Shown here piece by piece: positions 24,870 to 34,298 of a DNA stretch of 64,000 nt. The notes under the pieces are model-generated. The model made no database searches, was not told the DNA's origin, and worked only from the letters and a program-made list of their open reading frames with translations. The stretch comes from Pseudomonas sp. (GTDB taxonomy: Bacteria; Pseudomonadota; Gammaproteobacteria; Pseudomonadales; Pseudomonadaceae). A program made the position numbers and the translations under genes. Location of the stretch: positions 1-64,000 of the forward strand of contig JAUSOF010000095.1 of assembly GCA_030656145.1 (NCBI GenBank), written 5' to 3'. How positions within the stretch are numbered: position 1 is the stretch's first letter; each line of letters begins with the position of its first letter.

Positions 24870-27330
24870 CGGCAAATTGCCTCAATAGATCAGCCGGCTG
24901 ACGCCTGGACAGTTGCCACAAGGGGCCGGCAGCGGCCAGTAAACTGGTCAGCAGGCCCAGCAAGCAGAGTTGCAGCAATTGCCCGGGGAAAACATACAGC
25001 GGCAGGCGCCAGCCGAAGGCTTGCACATTCACCACCGCGACCAGGCACCAGGCCAGCAGCAAACCAAGTGGTATAGCCAGCAACACGGTCAGCCCGGCCA
25101 GCAGGACGGTTTGACTCAGGCTCAGCCAGGCCAGGTGCCGGCGCTCAAGGCCCAGCGCCCAGAGCGGCGCCAGTTGCCCAAGTCGACTCTGGCCCAGGGT
25201 CAGCAAACTGATGAACAAGGCTATCCCGGCCACCCCCAGGGTCAGGCTGTTCAGCGCAGCAGTGGCGGCAAAGGTGCGGTCGAATACCTGGGTCGACCAG
25301 CGTTTCAGGGAAGCCTGGTCAATCAGCCGCGAAGGCTCCAGGCCAAAGCGCTTTTCGAGCGCTTGTTTGACATCATCTGCCCGATTCACTGGCATACGCA
25401 GGCTCAAACTGCTCAGACTGGCGTGCGCCCAGTATTGTCGCAGCCAGTCGGCACTCACCAGTATCTGTCCCTTGGGGTTGCCGTAGTCCGCGTACAGCCC
25501 AACCACCGGTAGCGCCTGATCACCGCTCGGAGTAACCAGCGTCAGGCTGTCGCCAACACCCAGTTTGAGTTGCCGCGCGAGCTGTTCACTGAGCATCGCC
25601 CCCTGCCCGGCATCCAGCTTTTGCCATGCTTGGCCGTGCTGTTCCAGCAAGGGCCAGTGCTGCCGGTAACTGACATGGCTGATGATGCCTTGCACCTGCA
25701 CGGGGCTGCCTTGCAGGCGCACGTCGATAAGCCATTGCGGCAGGATCGCCTCGATATCCGGCTGCGTGCTCAGCCATTGACTGATTTGCACACCCTGACG
25801 GGTATCGCGCGGATTGATGAACAACTCTGCAGACAAACGCTGATCAAGCCAGCCGATAAAGGTCTTGCGAAAGCCCTCGGTCATGCTGCCAACCCCGACG
25901 CTCGCCGCCAATGCCAGTAACAACGCCATCAGTGCCAGCGACAAAGCCGGCAGCTGTTGGCGACTGTCTGCAACAAACCATTCAACCAATGGGCCTCGAC
26001 AATAGCGGGCCAGCCCGGCCAGCACGCCGTCAAGCAACGCCGGCAGCAGTAAAGCCGCCGCGAGAAGCAGCGAAGCCAGCATCACAAATGCAATGAGCAG
26101 GCTATCTCCCAGCTGCCAACAGGCCAGTGCAAGGCCCAACAAGCCGATCGCCAGCAGCGCCTGACGCTTCAGCCAGCGGCTCTGGGCCAGGCGCCAGGCC
26201 TGCGGTTTCGCCACTTCCAGCAGTGGCAGGCGGGCCGCGATTAACAGGCTCTTGCCGCCGGCCAGCAATGTTCCAAGCAAACTGATTGCCAGGCCCGCCA
26301 GCCACCATTGCGGCGACAAGCTCAGCTGACCGGCGATTTCCGCACCATACAACCCACGCAAACTGGCAGCGACATCGCTCAGCAAGGCACTGGCCAGCAA
26401 GTAACCGCTGACCACTCCGGCCAGCCCCCCGAGCAGGGCAAACAGACCTAACTCCACCGCCAGCGCTGCGATCATTGCACTGAGGCTTACCCCGCACGCA
26501 CGCAAATTACGCAGCAGGCCGCGACGCTGCTCGAGTGCCAGCCCGATAGAGGCATGCACAATCAGCAGACCGACCATAAAGGCCAACAAACCCAGTGCGG
26601 TGAGGTTGAGATGAAAACTCTGGGTCAGGCGCTGCAGATCATCCCCGGGCAACTCTGCCTGAGCTTTCAGGGCCTCCGCCAGTTCGACCGGCAAGGCCGC
26701 GTCAGCAAAATCTGTTGGTAACAGCAGCCATGAGAGCTTTCCCGGCAGGTTGAGTAACGCTTGCGCTCGCCCGATATCCACCACGACCAGACCAGGCGCG
26801 AGCTGAGCATGAACCTGCAATGGCGGCAGGCGCTGACCGTCTGCCGTCACTGGCTGCTCGCCAGCCAGGAAACCCATGCGTTCGAGCGTATCGGCGGCAA
26901 TCCAGGCAACGCCCGGCTGGCCGAGAAAACCACCAAGGTCAGCATTGCCCAATGGTTGCCCGGCAACCTCACTGCCGGAGGGTAAGGTCATGGGATCAAT
27001 ACCGATCAGGCGCAGGCTCCGCAGATCGTCGCTGGCAAAACGTAAACGCCCCTCGAGGATCGGGGAAACCGGCCAACCCTGCAGTCGCAACTGGATATAG
27101 GCCCACTGGTCAACATGCAGGCCCTGGCGCGCGACCAACCGGGCCGGCGCCGCATTGCTGATAATCGAACTGGCCCGGGCGTAATCTGCCCGCGCCTGAC
27201 TATTGAGCGCCTGCACGCCAGTCCAGAGCATGGTGGCCAACCACAACCCGGTAAAAATGCTGAAAAACTGCAACGGATGCCTTCGCCAATGACTGAGCAA
27301 CGCCTGCAAGCTGAGAGCAAAAACACCCAT
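24859..27330 (-). CDS. FtsX-like ABC transporter permease (Att-type)
   Basis: An 823-residue inner-membrane protein with about ten hydrophobic segments in the duplicated MacB/FtsX pattern: one segment near 20-36, a large periplasmic domain, three to four segments near 245-345, further segments near 390-440 and 455-480, another periplasmic domain (490-690), and three at the end. It overlaps the ATPase stop in ATGA. Such permeases with two FtsX units work as one polypeptide with a dimeric ATPase in lipoprotein- or lipid-export or in mechanical signalling, not in nutrient uptake. No outer-membrane factor is adjacent. Confidence 0.9.
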   Translation of the reverse strand: MGVFALSLQALLSHWRRHPLQFFSIFTGLWLATMLWTGVQALNSQARADYARASSIISNAAPARLVARQGLHVDQWAYIQLRLQGWPVSPILEGRLRFASDDLRSLRLIGIDPMTLPSGSEVAGQPLGNADLGGFLGQPGVAWIAADTLERMGFLAGEQPVTADGQRLPPLQVHAQLAPGLVVVDIGRAQALLNLPGKLSWLLLPTDFADAALPVELAEALKAQAELPGDDLQRLTQSFHLNLTALGLLAFMVGLLIVHASIGLALEQRRGLLRNLRACGVSLSAMIAALAVELGLFALLGGLAGVVSGYLLASALLSDVAASLRGLYGAEIAGQLSLSPQWWLAGLAISLLGTLLAGGKSLLIAARLPLLEVAKPQAWRLAQSRWLKRQALLAIGLLGLALACWQLGDSLLIAFVMLASLLLAAALLLPALLDGVLAGLARYCRGPLVEWFVADSRQQLPALSLALMALLLALAASVGVGSMTEGFRKTFIGWLDQRLSAELFINPRDTRQGVQISQWLSTQPDIEAILPQWLIDVRLQGSPVQVQGIISHVSYRQHWPLLEQHGQAWQKLDAGQGAMLSEQLARQLKLGVGDSLTLVTPSGDQALPVVGLYADYGNPKGQILVSADWLRQYWAHASLSSLSLRMPVNRADDVKQALEKRFGLEPSRLIDQASLKRWSTQVFDRTFAATAALNSLTLGVAGIALFISLLTLGQSRLGQLAPLWALGLERRHLAWLSLSQTVLLAGLTVLLAIPLGLLLAWCLVAVVNVQAFGWRLPLYVFPGQLLQLCLLGLLTSLLAAAGPLWQLSRRQPADLLRQFADER

Positions 27331-27995
27331 CAGCCTTGCTCCAGCTGGACACGGCCCTGATGCAAGGTCAGCCGGCGTGAAAGTCTTGAAGCCAATTGTG
27401 CGCTGTGCGTAACCATCAGCAGGCTGCTTCCGGCTTCGCCGACCAGCTGCAGCAGGAGATTCATCACGGCATCACTGCTGGCCTCATCGAGGCTACCGGT
27501 TGGCTCATCTGCCAACACCAGCGAGGGACGCGAGGCCATGGCCCGCCCGATGGCCACCCGCTGCTGCTGGCCACCGGAGAGCTGCTCCGGGAAGCGCTGC
27601 AGAAAGGGCTGCAGGCCAAGCTGCTCGGCCAGATAGTCAATCCACAGGGGGTCATGCCGCCCTGCCAGGCGTGCCTGAAACGCCAGATTGGCAGCAACAC
27701 TCAGGCTGCTGATCAGGTTGTATTGCTGAAAAACCAGACCAATGCCCTCGCGGCGCCAGCGCGCCAGTTCGGCCTCACCGAGCCCATGCAAGGGCTGATC
27801 GTTGACCAGAATGCGACCGCTGTCAGCGCTCTCCAGCCCGGCGATAAGGTGCAGAAGCGTACTCTTGCCGCTCCCCGACTCGCCCATCAACGCCAGACTG
27901 TCTCCACCAGCCAGTTGCAAACTCACCCCGCGCAAAACCGCAAGGCTGCCTTGCACGTTAACAAATGACTTGTGCAGATCTTCGACGATTAGCAT
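27330..27995 (-). CDS. ABC transporter ATP-binding protein (LolD/MacB type)
   Basis: A 221-residue ATPase with Walker A GESGSGKST near 38-46, the LolD/MacB-type signature LSGGQQQR near 139-146, and LVLADEPTGSLD near 156-167. It is the first gene of the operon with the FtsX-like permease and the CrtC-fold lipoprotein. The set is reminiscent of AttE-AttF-AttG-AttH, with the two permease genes here represented by a single long gene. Confidence 0.92.
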   Translation of the reverse strand: MLIVEDLHKSFVNVQGSLAVLRGVSLQLAGGDSLALMGESGSGKSTLLHLIAGLESADSGRILVNDQPLHGLGEAELARWRREGIGLVFQQYNLISSLSVAANLAFQARLAGRHDPLWIDYLAEQLGLQPFLQRFPEQLSGGQQQRVAIGRAMASRPSLVLADEPTGSLDEASSDAVMNLLLQLVGEAGSSLLMVTHSAQLASRLSRRLTLHQGRVQLEQG

Positions 27996-28262
27996 TGGCT
28001 ATGAGAACTCCTCAACGGGCCGGCACTCTGGAACAGGGCGCAATCATTGCGCGTCGGCTGGCGGCGCTGCAAAGCCCATCATCCGGCTTTGCACTGCACT
28101 AGGCCAGCCGCGTGAACAACAACCCCGCTCCGCCCTCGCCCTCGCTGGGCCGCCTCCCCGCGCCCAACCGCCAGCCCTGCGGGCACCCACGATAGCCGGG
28201 CATCGTGGCGCCTGCGCAGACTGCTAAGGTGAACTACACAATATGCGGCAGGAGGACGGTAG

Positions 28263-30401
28263 ATGGCCAAGCGAGCTGCAGGTGGCTCGGCGGCCGCAGG
28301 GATTGCCCTGCAGGCGGCGGCGCTGGATATCTGGGCGCAGAAGTACTGCCTGCGCGACCGTGACGGCCAGCCGCTGGATGCCGATATTGATGGCACCTGG
28401 CAGCGCATCGCCCGCGCCCTGGCCGAGGTGGAGGCGCCACCGCTGCGCGAACACTGGTATGCGGAGTTTCTCTGGGCGCTGCGCAACGGCGCCATTCCCG
28501 CTGGACGGATAGTCGCCAATGCCGGTGCCGAGGCCTACAAGCCGGCGACCTCGACCATCAACTGCACGGTCTCAGGAACCATCGAGGATTCGATGGAGGA
28601 CATTCTCGGCAAGCTGGTCGAGGCCGGACTGACGCTCAAGGCCGGCTGCGGCATCGGCTACGAGTTCTCCACTCTGCGCCCGCGCGGCGCACTGGTTTCC
28701 GGCGCGGGGACGCAGACCAGCGGGCCACTGTCGTTTATGGATATCTTCGACAAGATGTGTTTCACCATCAGCTCGGCAGGCGGCCGCCGGGGCGCGCAGA
28801 TGGCCACCTTCGACATTGCTCACCCGGATGTGCGCGCATTTATCGCCGCCAAGCGCGAGGACGGCCGGCTGCGCCAGTTCAACCTGAGCCTGCTGGTTGG
28901 CGACGACTTCATGCAGGCGGTGGACGCCGACGCCGACTGGCCGCTGCTGTTCCCCGTGCATGCCAAGGAGCACGCTGCGCTGGATCTCGATGACCCGGCC
29001 CAGGTGCGCTGGCGCGACTGGCCGCTGCACGACGGCTATTGCGTGCGCGAAGACGGCCTGGTGGCCTGCAAGGTCTATGGCACGCTGCGCGCCCGTGAGC
29101 TGTGGGACACGCTGATGGCGGCCACCTACGATTACGGCGAACCGGGCTTTATCCTGATCGACCGGGTCAATCAGCAGAACAACAACTGGTGGTGCGAGGA
29201 CATCCGCGCGAGCAATCCGTGCGGCGAACAGCCCTTGCCGCCTTACGGCGCCTGCCTGCTCGGCTCGCTCAACCTGACTGCCTTCGTCGAGGCGCCGTTC
29301 ACCGCCAACGCGCGCTTCGATTGGCACACATTCCGCCGCGTGGTGCGCATTTTCACCCGCCTGCTGGACAACGTGGTGGAGATCAACGGCCTGCCGCTGG
29401 CGGCGCAGCGTGCCGAGATTTTCGCCAAGCGTCGGCATGGCATGGGTTTTCTCGGCCTGGGTTCGGCACTGACACTGCTCACGCTGCGCTATGGCAGCCC
29501 GCAGGCCTGCGCATTCACCGAGGCGGTGGCGCGCGAGATGGCCCTGACCGGCTGGCAGGTGGCCCTGGAATTGGCCGAGGAGAAAGGCCCGGCACCGCTG
29601 CTGACGCAGGAGTTCGAGGTGAGCGCGGCGATGCTGCGCCAGCGCCCCGAGATGCTTGCCGATGGCCATAAGGTCGGCGATCGCCTGCCGGGCCGGGTGC
29701 TGCACGCCAAGTATTCGCGCTATATGCAGCGCCTGGCCGAGCATGCGCCGCAACTGGTGGCGGCGCTGGCCGAGCGCGGCGCGCGCTTCACCCATCACAG
29801 CTCCATCGCGCCCACCGGCACCATCAGTTTGAGCCTGGCCAACAATGCTTCCAACGGCATCGAACCGAGCTTCGCCCACTGTTACTCGCGCAACCTGATC
29901 CGCGCCGGGCGCAAGGCCAAGGACAGGATCGAGGTGCTCAGCTACGAGCTGCTCGCCTACCGCACGCTGGTCAACCCGCGTGCCCGGCCCGGCGCGGACG
30001 ACCCGGCCGAGCAGCTGCCGGACTACTTCGTCAGCAGCCAGGAGATCAGCCCCAGCGAGCATGTGGACATCCAGGCGGCAGCGCAGAAGTGGGTCGACTC
30101 GGCGATCTCCAAGACTGCCAACGTGCCCGCCGATTACCCCTTCGCGGCGTTCAAGGACATTTACCGCTATGCCTGGCGCCAGGGCCTCAAGGGTTGCACG
30201 ACCTTTCGCTTCAACCCGGCGGCGTTCCAGGGCGTGCTGGTCAAGGACGCGGACCTGGCGCGCACCCGCTACCGCTTCGAACTGGAAGACGGCAGCCTGG
30301 TGGAGTTGGCGGGCAACGAGGAGGTCGAGTACGACGGCCAGGTGCACAGCGCCGCCAACCTGTTCGAGGCTTTGAAAGAAGGCTATTACGGCAAGTATTG
30401 A
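28263..30401 (+). CDS. nrdJa: Adenosylcobalamin-dependent (class II) ribonucleotide reductase, large part
   Basis: A 712-residue class II reductase chain that reduces ribonucleoside diphosphates with coenzyme B12 and no oxygen requirement. Hallmarks are STINCTVSGTIEDSMEDI with an active-site cysteine near 101, NPCGEQPLPPYGACLLGSLNL near 319-340 with the radical cysteine, and SIAPTGTISLSLANNASNGIEPSFAH near 519-544. The C-terminal cysteine tail is missing because the rest of the enzyme is the separate gene behind it, the split form known from P. aeruginosa. AGGAGG lies seven bases before ATG. No B12 riboswitch was seen in the 267 bp upstream. Confidence 0.94.
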   Translation: MAKRAAGGSAAAGIALQAAALDIWAQKYCLRDRDGQPLDADIDGTWQRIARALAEVEAPPLREHWYAEFLWALRNGAIPAGRIVANAGAEAYKPATSTINCTVSGTIEDSMEDILGKLVEAGLTLKAGCGIGYEFSTLRPRGALVSGAGTQTSGPLSFMDIFDKMCFTISSAGGRRGAQMATFDIAHPDVRAFIAAKREDGRLRQFNLSLLVGDDFMQAVDADADWPLLFPVHAKEHAALDLDDPAQVRWRDWPLHDGYCVREDGLVACKVYGTLRARELWDTLMAATYDYGEPGFILIDRVNQQNNNWWCEDIRASNPCGEQPLPPYGACLLGSLNLTAFVEAPFTANARFDWHTFRRVVRIFTRLLDNVVEINGLPLAAQRAEIFAKRRHGMGFLGLGSALTLLTLRYGSPQACAFTEAVAREMALTGWQVALELAEEKGPAPLLTQEFEVSAAMLRQRPEMLADGHKVGDRLPGRVLHAKYSRYMQRLAEHAPQLVAALAERGARFTHHSSIAPTGTISLSLANNASNGIEPSFAHCYSRNLIRAGRKAKDRIEVLSYELLAYRTLVNPRARPGADDPAEQLPDYFVSSQEISPSEHVDIQAAAQKWVDSAISKTANVPADYPFAAFKDIYRYAWRQGLKGCTTFRFNPAAFQGVLVKDADLARTRYRFELEDGSLVELAGNEEVEYDGQVHSAANLFEALKEGYYGKY

Positions 30402-30454
30402 GCGGGTTTGTCGCGCCGCTTCAGGGGCGGTCGGCCACCCGCAGGGAGCGGCTC

Positions 30455-31135
30455 ATGGTGGTGAAGATCGAGCAGCGCATCAAGGGCTACCAGGTGGTCG
30501 ACGAGGTCGAGGCGCTGCAGCGTGCGGCGGCTGCCGAAACGCCGGTGCAGCTGGACGAGACCCTGCAGCGCCCGGAGAGCCTGCTCGGCGTCACCTACAA
30601 GATCAAGTCGCCGCTGTTCGAGCATGCGCTCTACGTCACCATCAACGACATCCTGCTCAACGCCGGCACGCCCCAGGAGCAGCGCCGACCGTTCGAAATC
30701 TTCATCAACTCAAGGGGCATGGAGCATTTTCAATGGATAGTGGCGCTGACGCGGATCATGTCGGCGGTGCTGCGCAAGGGCGGTGACTGCACCTTCCTGG
30801 TCGAGGAATTGAAGGCGGTGTTCGATCCGCACGGCGGCTACCTCAAGCGCGGTGGCGTCTACATGCCGTCGCTGGTGGCCGAGATCGGCGCGGTGCTGGA
30901 GCGTCACCTGATCGCCATCGGTTTGCTCAAGGGTCACGAACTGGATGAAGGACAGCGCCGGCTGCTGGCAGAGAAGCGGGCGGTCTACCAGGCCAGCCAG
31001 AACGCCAGCGCGGTGGAGCCGGGCGAGGGTTTCCCGCTTGGCGCGCAGCTGTGCAGCACGTGCCAGACCCAGGCACTGGTGCAGCTGGAGGGCTGCGCCA
31101 CCTGCCTCAACTGCGGTTATTCCAAGTGTGGATAA
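30455..31135 (+). CDS. nrdJb: Class II ribonucleotide reductase, C-terminal part
   Basis: A 226-residue protein that forms the second half of the split class II reductase. It contains EIFINSRGMEHFQWIVALTRIMSAVLRKGGD near 78-108 and a cysteine tail CSTCQTQALVQLEGCATCLNCGYSKCG, with redox or zinc-binding cysteines at the end. The start ATG follows GGGAGCGGCTC, 53 bp after nrdJa. The long frame reaching back to 30089 overlaps nrdJa and is rejected. Confidence 0.92.
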   Translation: MVVKIEQRIKGYQVVDEVEALQRAAAAETPVQLDETLQRPESLLGVTYKIKSPLFEHALYVTINDILLNAGTPQEQRRPFEIFINSRGMEHFQWIVALTRIMSAVLRKGGDCTFLVEELKAVFDPHGGYLKRGGVYMPSLVAEIGAVLERHLIAIGLLKGHELDEGQRRLLAEKRAVYQASQNASAVEPGEGFPLGAQLCSTCQTQALVQLEGCATCLNCGYSKCG

Positions 31136-31315
31136 AGCCGTTCTGGCGCACGGATGAGAAAGTAGCATGGCGAACCCGCAGTGCGCGCCCGCGGGCGTGC
31201 TTCGGCCACCCAATGGCGTGAGCCTGTGGCATCATCGTTTCTTTATCTGCCCCCCTGATAGCCGTTCTGCTCGCCGCGCTGCCGGTAGCGACCGCGCACC
31301 AGACATGGAGTCTGC

Positions 31316-32134
31316 ATGAATCCTTCGACGCTGATCGGCATGCTGACCGGTATTTTGCTGCTGGTGGTGGTGCTGGGTTTCTCTGCCGAAAACCCGGCGC
31401 TGTTTCTCAACTTGCCCAGCCTGGGCATTGTGCTGTTCGGCACGCTCGCGGCCACATTCATCAGTTACCCGCTGAAAGAAGTGCTGCGCATCTTCGGCCT
31501 GTTGGGCACGGTGCTGCGCAACGAGCGGCTGTATGCGCGCGCCGATATGGAAGAGCTGGTGAGTGTTTCCCGCTTGTGGATGGCTGGCGATCTGCGGGCG
31601 GTTGAGAAAGCCATGGAGCACGTGGCCAACCCCTTCCTCAAGACGGGTTTGCAGCTGGTGGTGGACCTGACCCCGGAAGAGGACATCATCGACCTGCTGC
31701 AGTGGCGAATTTCCCGCCTACGTGCCAAAGAACATGCCGAAGCCCAGTTGTTTCGGGTGATGGCCAATTATGCGCCGGCCTTTGGCATGGTCGGCACCCT
31801 GGTCGGCCTGGTTAACCTGATGTTCCTGCTGGGTGACGGCGACATGACCGCCATCGGCCAGCAGATGGCGATTGCGCTGATGACCACCTTCTATGGCGTG
31901 CTGCTTGCCAATTTGCTGTTCAAGCCGGTGGCGGTCAAGCTCGAGCGACGTACCGAGCAGCGTGTCGAGCTGATGAACATGGTGCAGCAGGGCATCGCCA
32001 TGATGTGCCACAAACGCAGCCCGGCGCTGATGCGCGAAACCCTAAACTCGTTTATGGCGCAGTACCCCGACGAGATCCATGACGGCAGTCGCACGGCGCC
32101 ACGGCGTGACAAACCCACCGCCGGCCAGCGCTGA
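31316..32134 (+). CDS. MotA/PomA-like proton or sodium channel subunit
   Basis: A 272-residue MotA/TolQ/ExbB-family protein closest in pattern to PomA/MotA stator channels. Four hydrophobic segments are expected: near 5-23, 30-50, 149-170 and 184-205, with the cytoplasmic loop 60-145 (DMEELVSVSRLWMAGDLRAVEKAMEH and PFLKTGLQLVVDL) that contacts the rotor in flagellar stators. The AMGMIGTLVGL-like signature is FGMVGTLVGLVNLMFLL near 157-173. GGAG stands seven bases before the ATG. It pairs with the OmpA/MotB protein 11 bp downstream. No flagellar genes lie near. Confidence 0.88.
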   Translation: MNPSTLIGMLTGILLLVVVLGFSAENPALFLNLPSLGIVLFGTLAATFISYPLKEVLRIFGLLGTVLRNERLYARADMEELVSVSRLWMAGDLRAVEKAMEHVANPFLKTGLQLVVDLTPEEDIIDLLQWRISRLRAKEHAEAQLFRVMANYAPAFGMVGTLVGLVNLMFLLGDGDMTAIGQQMAIALMTTFYGVLLANLLFKPVAVKLERRTEQRVELMNMVQQGIAMMCHKRSPALMRETLNSFMAQYPDEIHDGSRTAPRRDKPTAGQR

Positions 32135-32145
32135 AGGAGATCGCC

Positions 32146-32922
32146 ATGCCCGACAGCCTCGGCAGGCCGATCCTGCCTGCTGGCCATAAGGTCACGCTGC
32201 AGCAGCAACTGGAACGCCGGGTGCGCCAACTGGAGGGGCAGCTGCAGCATGAGCACAAGACCGTTGAGCTGAGCCGCCGCGAGTTACGCCGCCGAGCGAT
32301 TGGCCAGGAGACACCGCGTGAGCCAGAGGAAGAGGGTTGGCTGACGGTCTATCTGGACATGATGACCTTGATGCTGGTGCTGCTGGTGGTGCTGCTGGCG
32401 TTTGCCGGCAAGGCGCCGCAGAACAACTTCAAGGACATGCTTGGCGAGCCACTTGCGCCCATGGCCGACGCGCCTGCCCTGCCGCTGCCGGAAGATCCGC
32501 TGGCGGGGCTGGATACCAGCGGGCTGGGCAAGGATATCGAGGTCGTCGTCAATCAGGGCTCGGTCAGCTTCCGCATCAGCAGCGAGATCATCTTCGCCCC
32601 GGCCCAGGCCGACCTCAGTCGTGCCGGGCTGGCGGTACTGAGAAAACTGGTGCCCTTACTGCTGGCCAGCGGACATCGCATTACCGTCGCCGGGCATACC
32701 GACGCGGTGCCGATCCGCAACGTGCGCTACCCCTCCAACTGGGAACTTTCGGGAGCGCGGGCGGGGAGCGTTGTGCGCTACCTGGAGGCCAATGGCATCG
32801 CCAGCGAGCGCTTGACTGCCGTCGGCCATGCCGACACCCGCCCGCTGGCGGCTAACGCCAGTGACGCGGGGCGGGCTATCAATCGGCGGGTCGAGTTGAT
32901 CCTGGAAAAACCACAGCCATAA
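32146..32922 (+). CDS. MotB/OmpA-domain stator-like protein with long N-terminus
   Basis: A 258-residue partner of the MotA-like protein. Residues 10-52 form a charged, heptad-like helix that is longer than the usual MotB N-tail. The single membrane segment WLTVYLDMMTLMLVLLVVLL (65-84) holds the essential aspartate of MotB, Asp71. The C-terminal OmpA-like domain binds peptidoglycan through TVAGHTDAVPIRN near 183-195 and GRAINRRVEL near 244-253. AAGGAGATCGCC precedes the ATG. The proteins would make a peptidoglycan-anchored ion-driven channel, flagellar or of another function. Confidence 0.87.
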   Translation: MPDSLGRPILPAGHKVTLQQQLERRVRQLEGQLQHEHKTVELSRRELRRRAIGQETPREPEEEGWLTVYLDMMTLMLVLLVVLLAFAGKAPQNNFKDMLGEPLAPMADAPALPLPEDPLAGLDTSGLGKDIEVVVNQGSVSFRISSEIIFAPAQADLSRAGLAVLRKLVPLLLASGHRITVAGHTDAVPIRNVRYPSNWELSGARAGSVVRYLEANGIASERLTAVGHADTRPLAANASDAGRAINRRVELILEKPQP

Positions 32923-32958
32923 AACAGGCTCGCTGCCGGGCCAAAGCCCGGCGGCGGA

Positions 32959-33909
32959 TTACAGGGCGAACGGCAGCGCCACCTCGACCTGCTGGCGATG
33001 CAGCAGGCGATGCTGGAACTCGCCTGGGTCGTGGATCAGCACCTCCTGCCCGGCGAAGGAGTCGACGGCGATCAGCCGTGACAGCCAGAAGCGTACGCAG
33101 GCAATGCGCAGCATGGCCGGCCATAGTTCGGCCTCGGCCGGGGTAAAGGGACGCAGTGCGGCATAGGCGCCGAGCAATGCCTGGGCACGGTGCGCATCGA
33201 GACGGCCATCGGCGTCCGAACACCAGTCATTCAGGGCGATTGCCAGGTCATAGAGCATCGGCCCGGAGCAGGCGTTGTAGAAGTCGATCACGCCGGCCAG
33301 ATGATTACCATCGAACAGCACGTTGTCGCGGAACAGGTCAGCGTGCAGGTTGGCCCGCGGCAAGGCGAGGATGCGCGGTTTGAGCGCATGGATCTCCGCC
33401 AGGGCATCGCGCAACAGCGGCAATTGCGCCTCCGGCAGTTTCAGTGCCAGGCTCGGCCCCTCTTCGAGCATCCAGTCCAGACCGCGATCACTGCGCCGCT
33501 CCAGCACATGCCCACGGGTGGCCAGGTGAATGTGCGCCAGCAGCTTGCCGACTTCCTGACAATGGTGCGGGTTGGCCAGGCTGACGTGCTTGCCCGGCAA
33601 ACGCGGCTGCAGCAGCGCCGGCTTCTCCGCAAGGCTGCGTAATGCCTCGCCATCGGCGGTGCGCAAGGCATAGGGCACCGGCAAGCCGGCCTGATGCAGG
33701 ACATCGAGCAGTTCGATAAAGAACGGCAGGTCGGCGCTGGGGCCGCGCTCGATCAGGGTCAGGACGAACTCGCCCTGCTCCAGGCTGACGAAGAAATTGC
33801 TGTTCTCGCTGCCCGCGGCTATGCCCTGGAAATCGCGCAGGCGACCCAGGCCATAAGGCGCGAGAAAGACTTCCAGCTCGTGACGCTCTAAGGGGGTGAA
33901 TACCGACAT
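32959..33909 (-). CDS. thrB: Homoserine kinase
   Basis: A 316-residue ThrB of the aminoglycoside-phosphotransferase-like fold, which phosphorylates homoserine in threonine synthesis. Typical segments are GIAAGSENSNFFV near 29-41 for ATP binding, LPRANLHADLFRDNVLFDG near 182-200 with the catalytic aspartate, and GVIDFYNACSGPMLYDLAI near 205-223. Length and the MSVFTPL start agree with Pseudomonas ThrB. It is followed upstream by a DUF2782 gene 30 bp away, probably one operon. Confidence 0.93.
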   Translation of the reverse strand: MSVFTPLERHELEVFLAPYGLGRLRDFQGIAAGSENSNFFVSLEQGEFVLTLIERGPSADLPFFIELLDVLHQAGLPVPYALRTADGEALRSLAEKPALLQPRLPGKHVSLANPHHCQEVGKLLAHIHLATRGHVLERRSDRGLDWMLEEGPSLALKLPEAQLPLLRDALAEIHALKPRILALPRANLHADLFRDNVLFDGNHLAGVIDFYNACSGPMLYDLAIALNDWCSDADGRLDAHRAQALLGAYAALRPFTPAEAELWPAMLRIACVRFWLSRLIAVDSFAGQEVLIHDPGEFQHRLLHRQQVEVALPFAL

Positions 33910-33939
33910 ATCAGAACCGCCGACTTTCCATTTGCTGCC

Positions 33940-34224
33940 TTACCATTTGAAGATCTCCCAGGACGGGATCAGCATGTCCGGCGAATCCGAACGGACGAAG
34001 TTGCCGTCACTGCCGTCGGCGCGCACCAGAAAGTAGGGCTTGCCGGTCTTGGGGGTTATTTTGATTGCATAGAGGAAGCCATTGACCCGGTATTCCTCAA
34101 TGGTCTTGTCGCCCTCCTGGCGAATGGTTACGTCCGGATCGGCGGACGGTGCATCGTCGGCAAAAGCCGCGAGCGAAGTGACCGTCAGCAGGCTGGCCAG
34201 CAACAGGCGATTGAGTGTGCGCAT
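33940..34224 (-). CDS. DUF2782 small periplasmic protein
   Basis: A 94-residue exported protein. The signal peptide (RLLLASLLTVTSLAAFA) leaves a 70-residue mature domain with TIRQEGDKTIEEYRVNGFLYAIKITPK and GKPYFLVRADGSDGNF, the DUF2782 pattern. The function is unknown. Gammaproteobacterial members commonly lie between polA and thrB, as here. It is divergent from polA. Confidence 0.85.
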   Translation of the reverse strand: MRTLNRLLLASLLTVTSLAAFADDAPSADPDVTIRQEGDKTIEEYRVNGFLYAIKITPKTGKPYFLVRADGSDGNFVRSDSPDMLIPSWEIFKW

Positions 34225-34298
34225 GGTAACCTTGTTCCTTTGTTTTCAATGGTGCGGTCATTCTAACGCCGCCCCCGCCGAAAAGGTTGATCCTGCTC

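Noticed and set aside
28572..30347. 591-codon open frame antisense to nrdJa
   Set aside because: A shadow of GC-rich codon usage; no family pattern and no ribosome binding site. The same holds for long antisense frames over polA, the chemoreceptor and the TRAP permease.
31316..32922. Zorya-type anti-phage defence (ZorA-ZorB)
   Set aside because: The proteins lack the long ZorA tail, and no ZorC, ZorD or ZorE gene follows; thrB lies next on the other strand.
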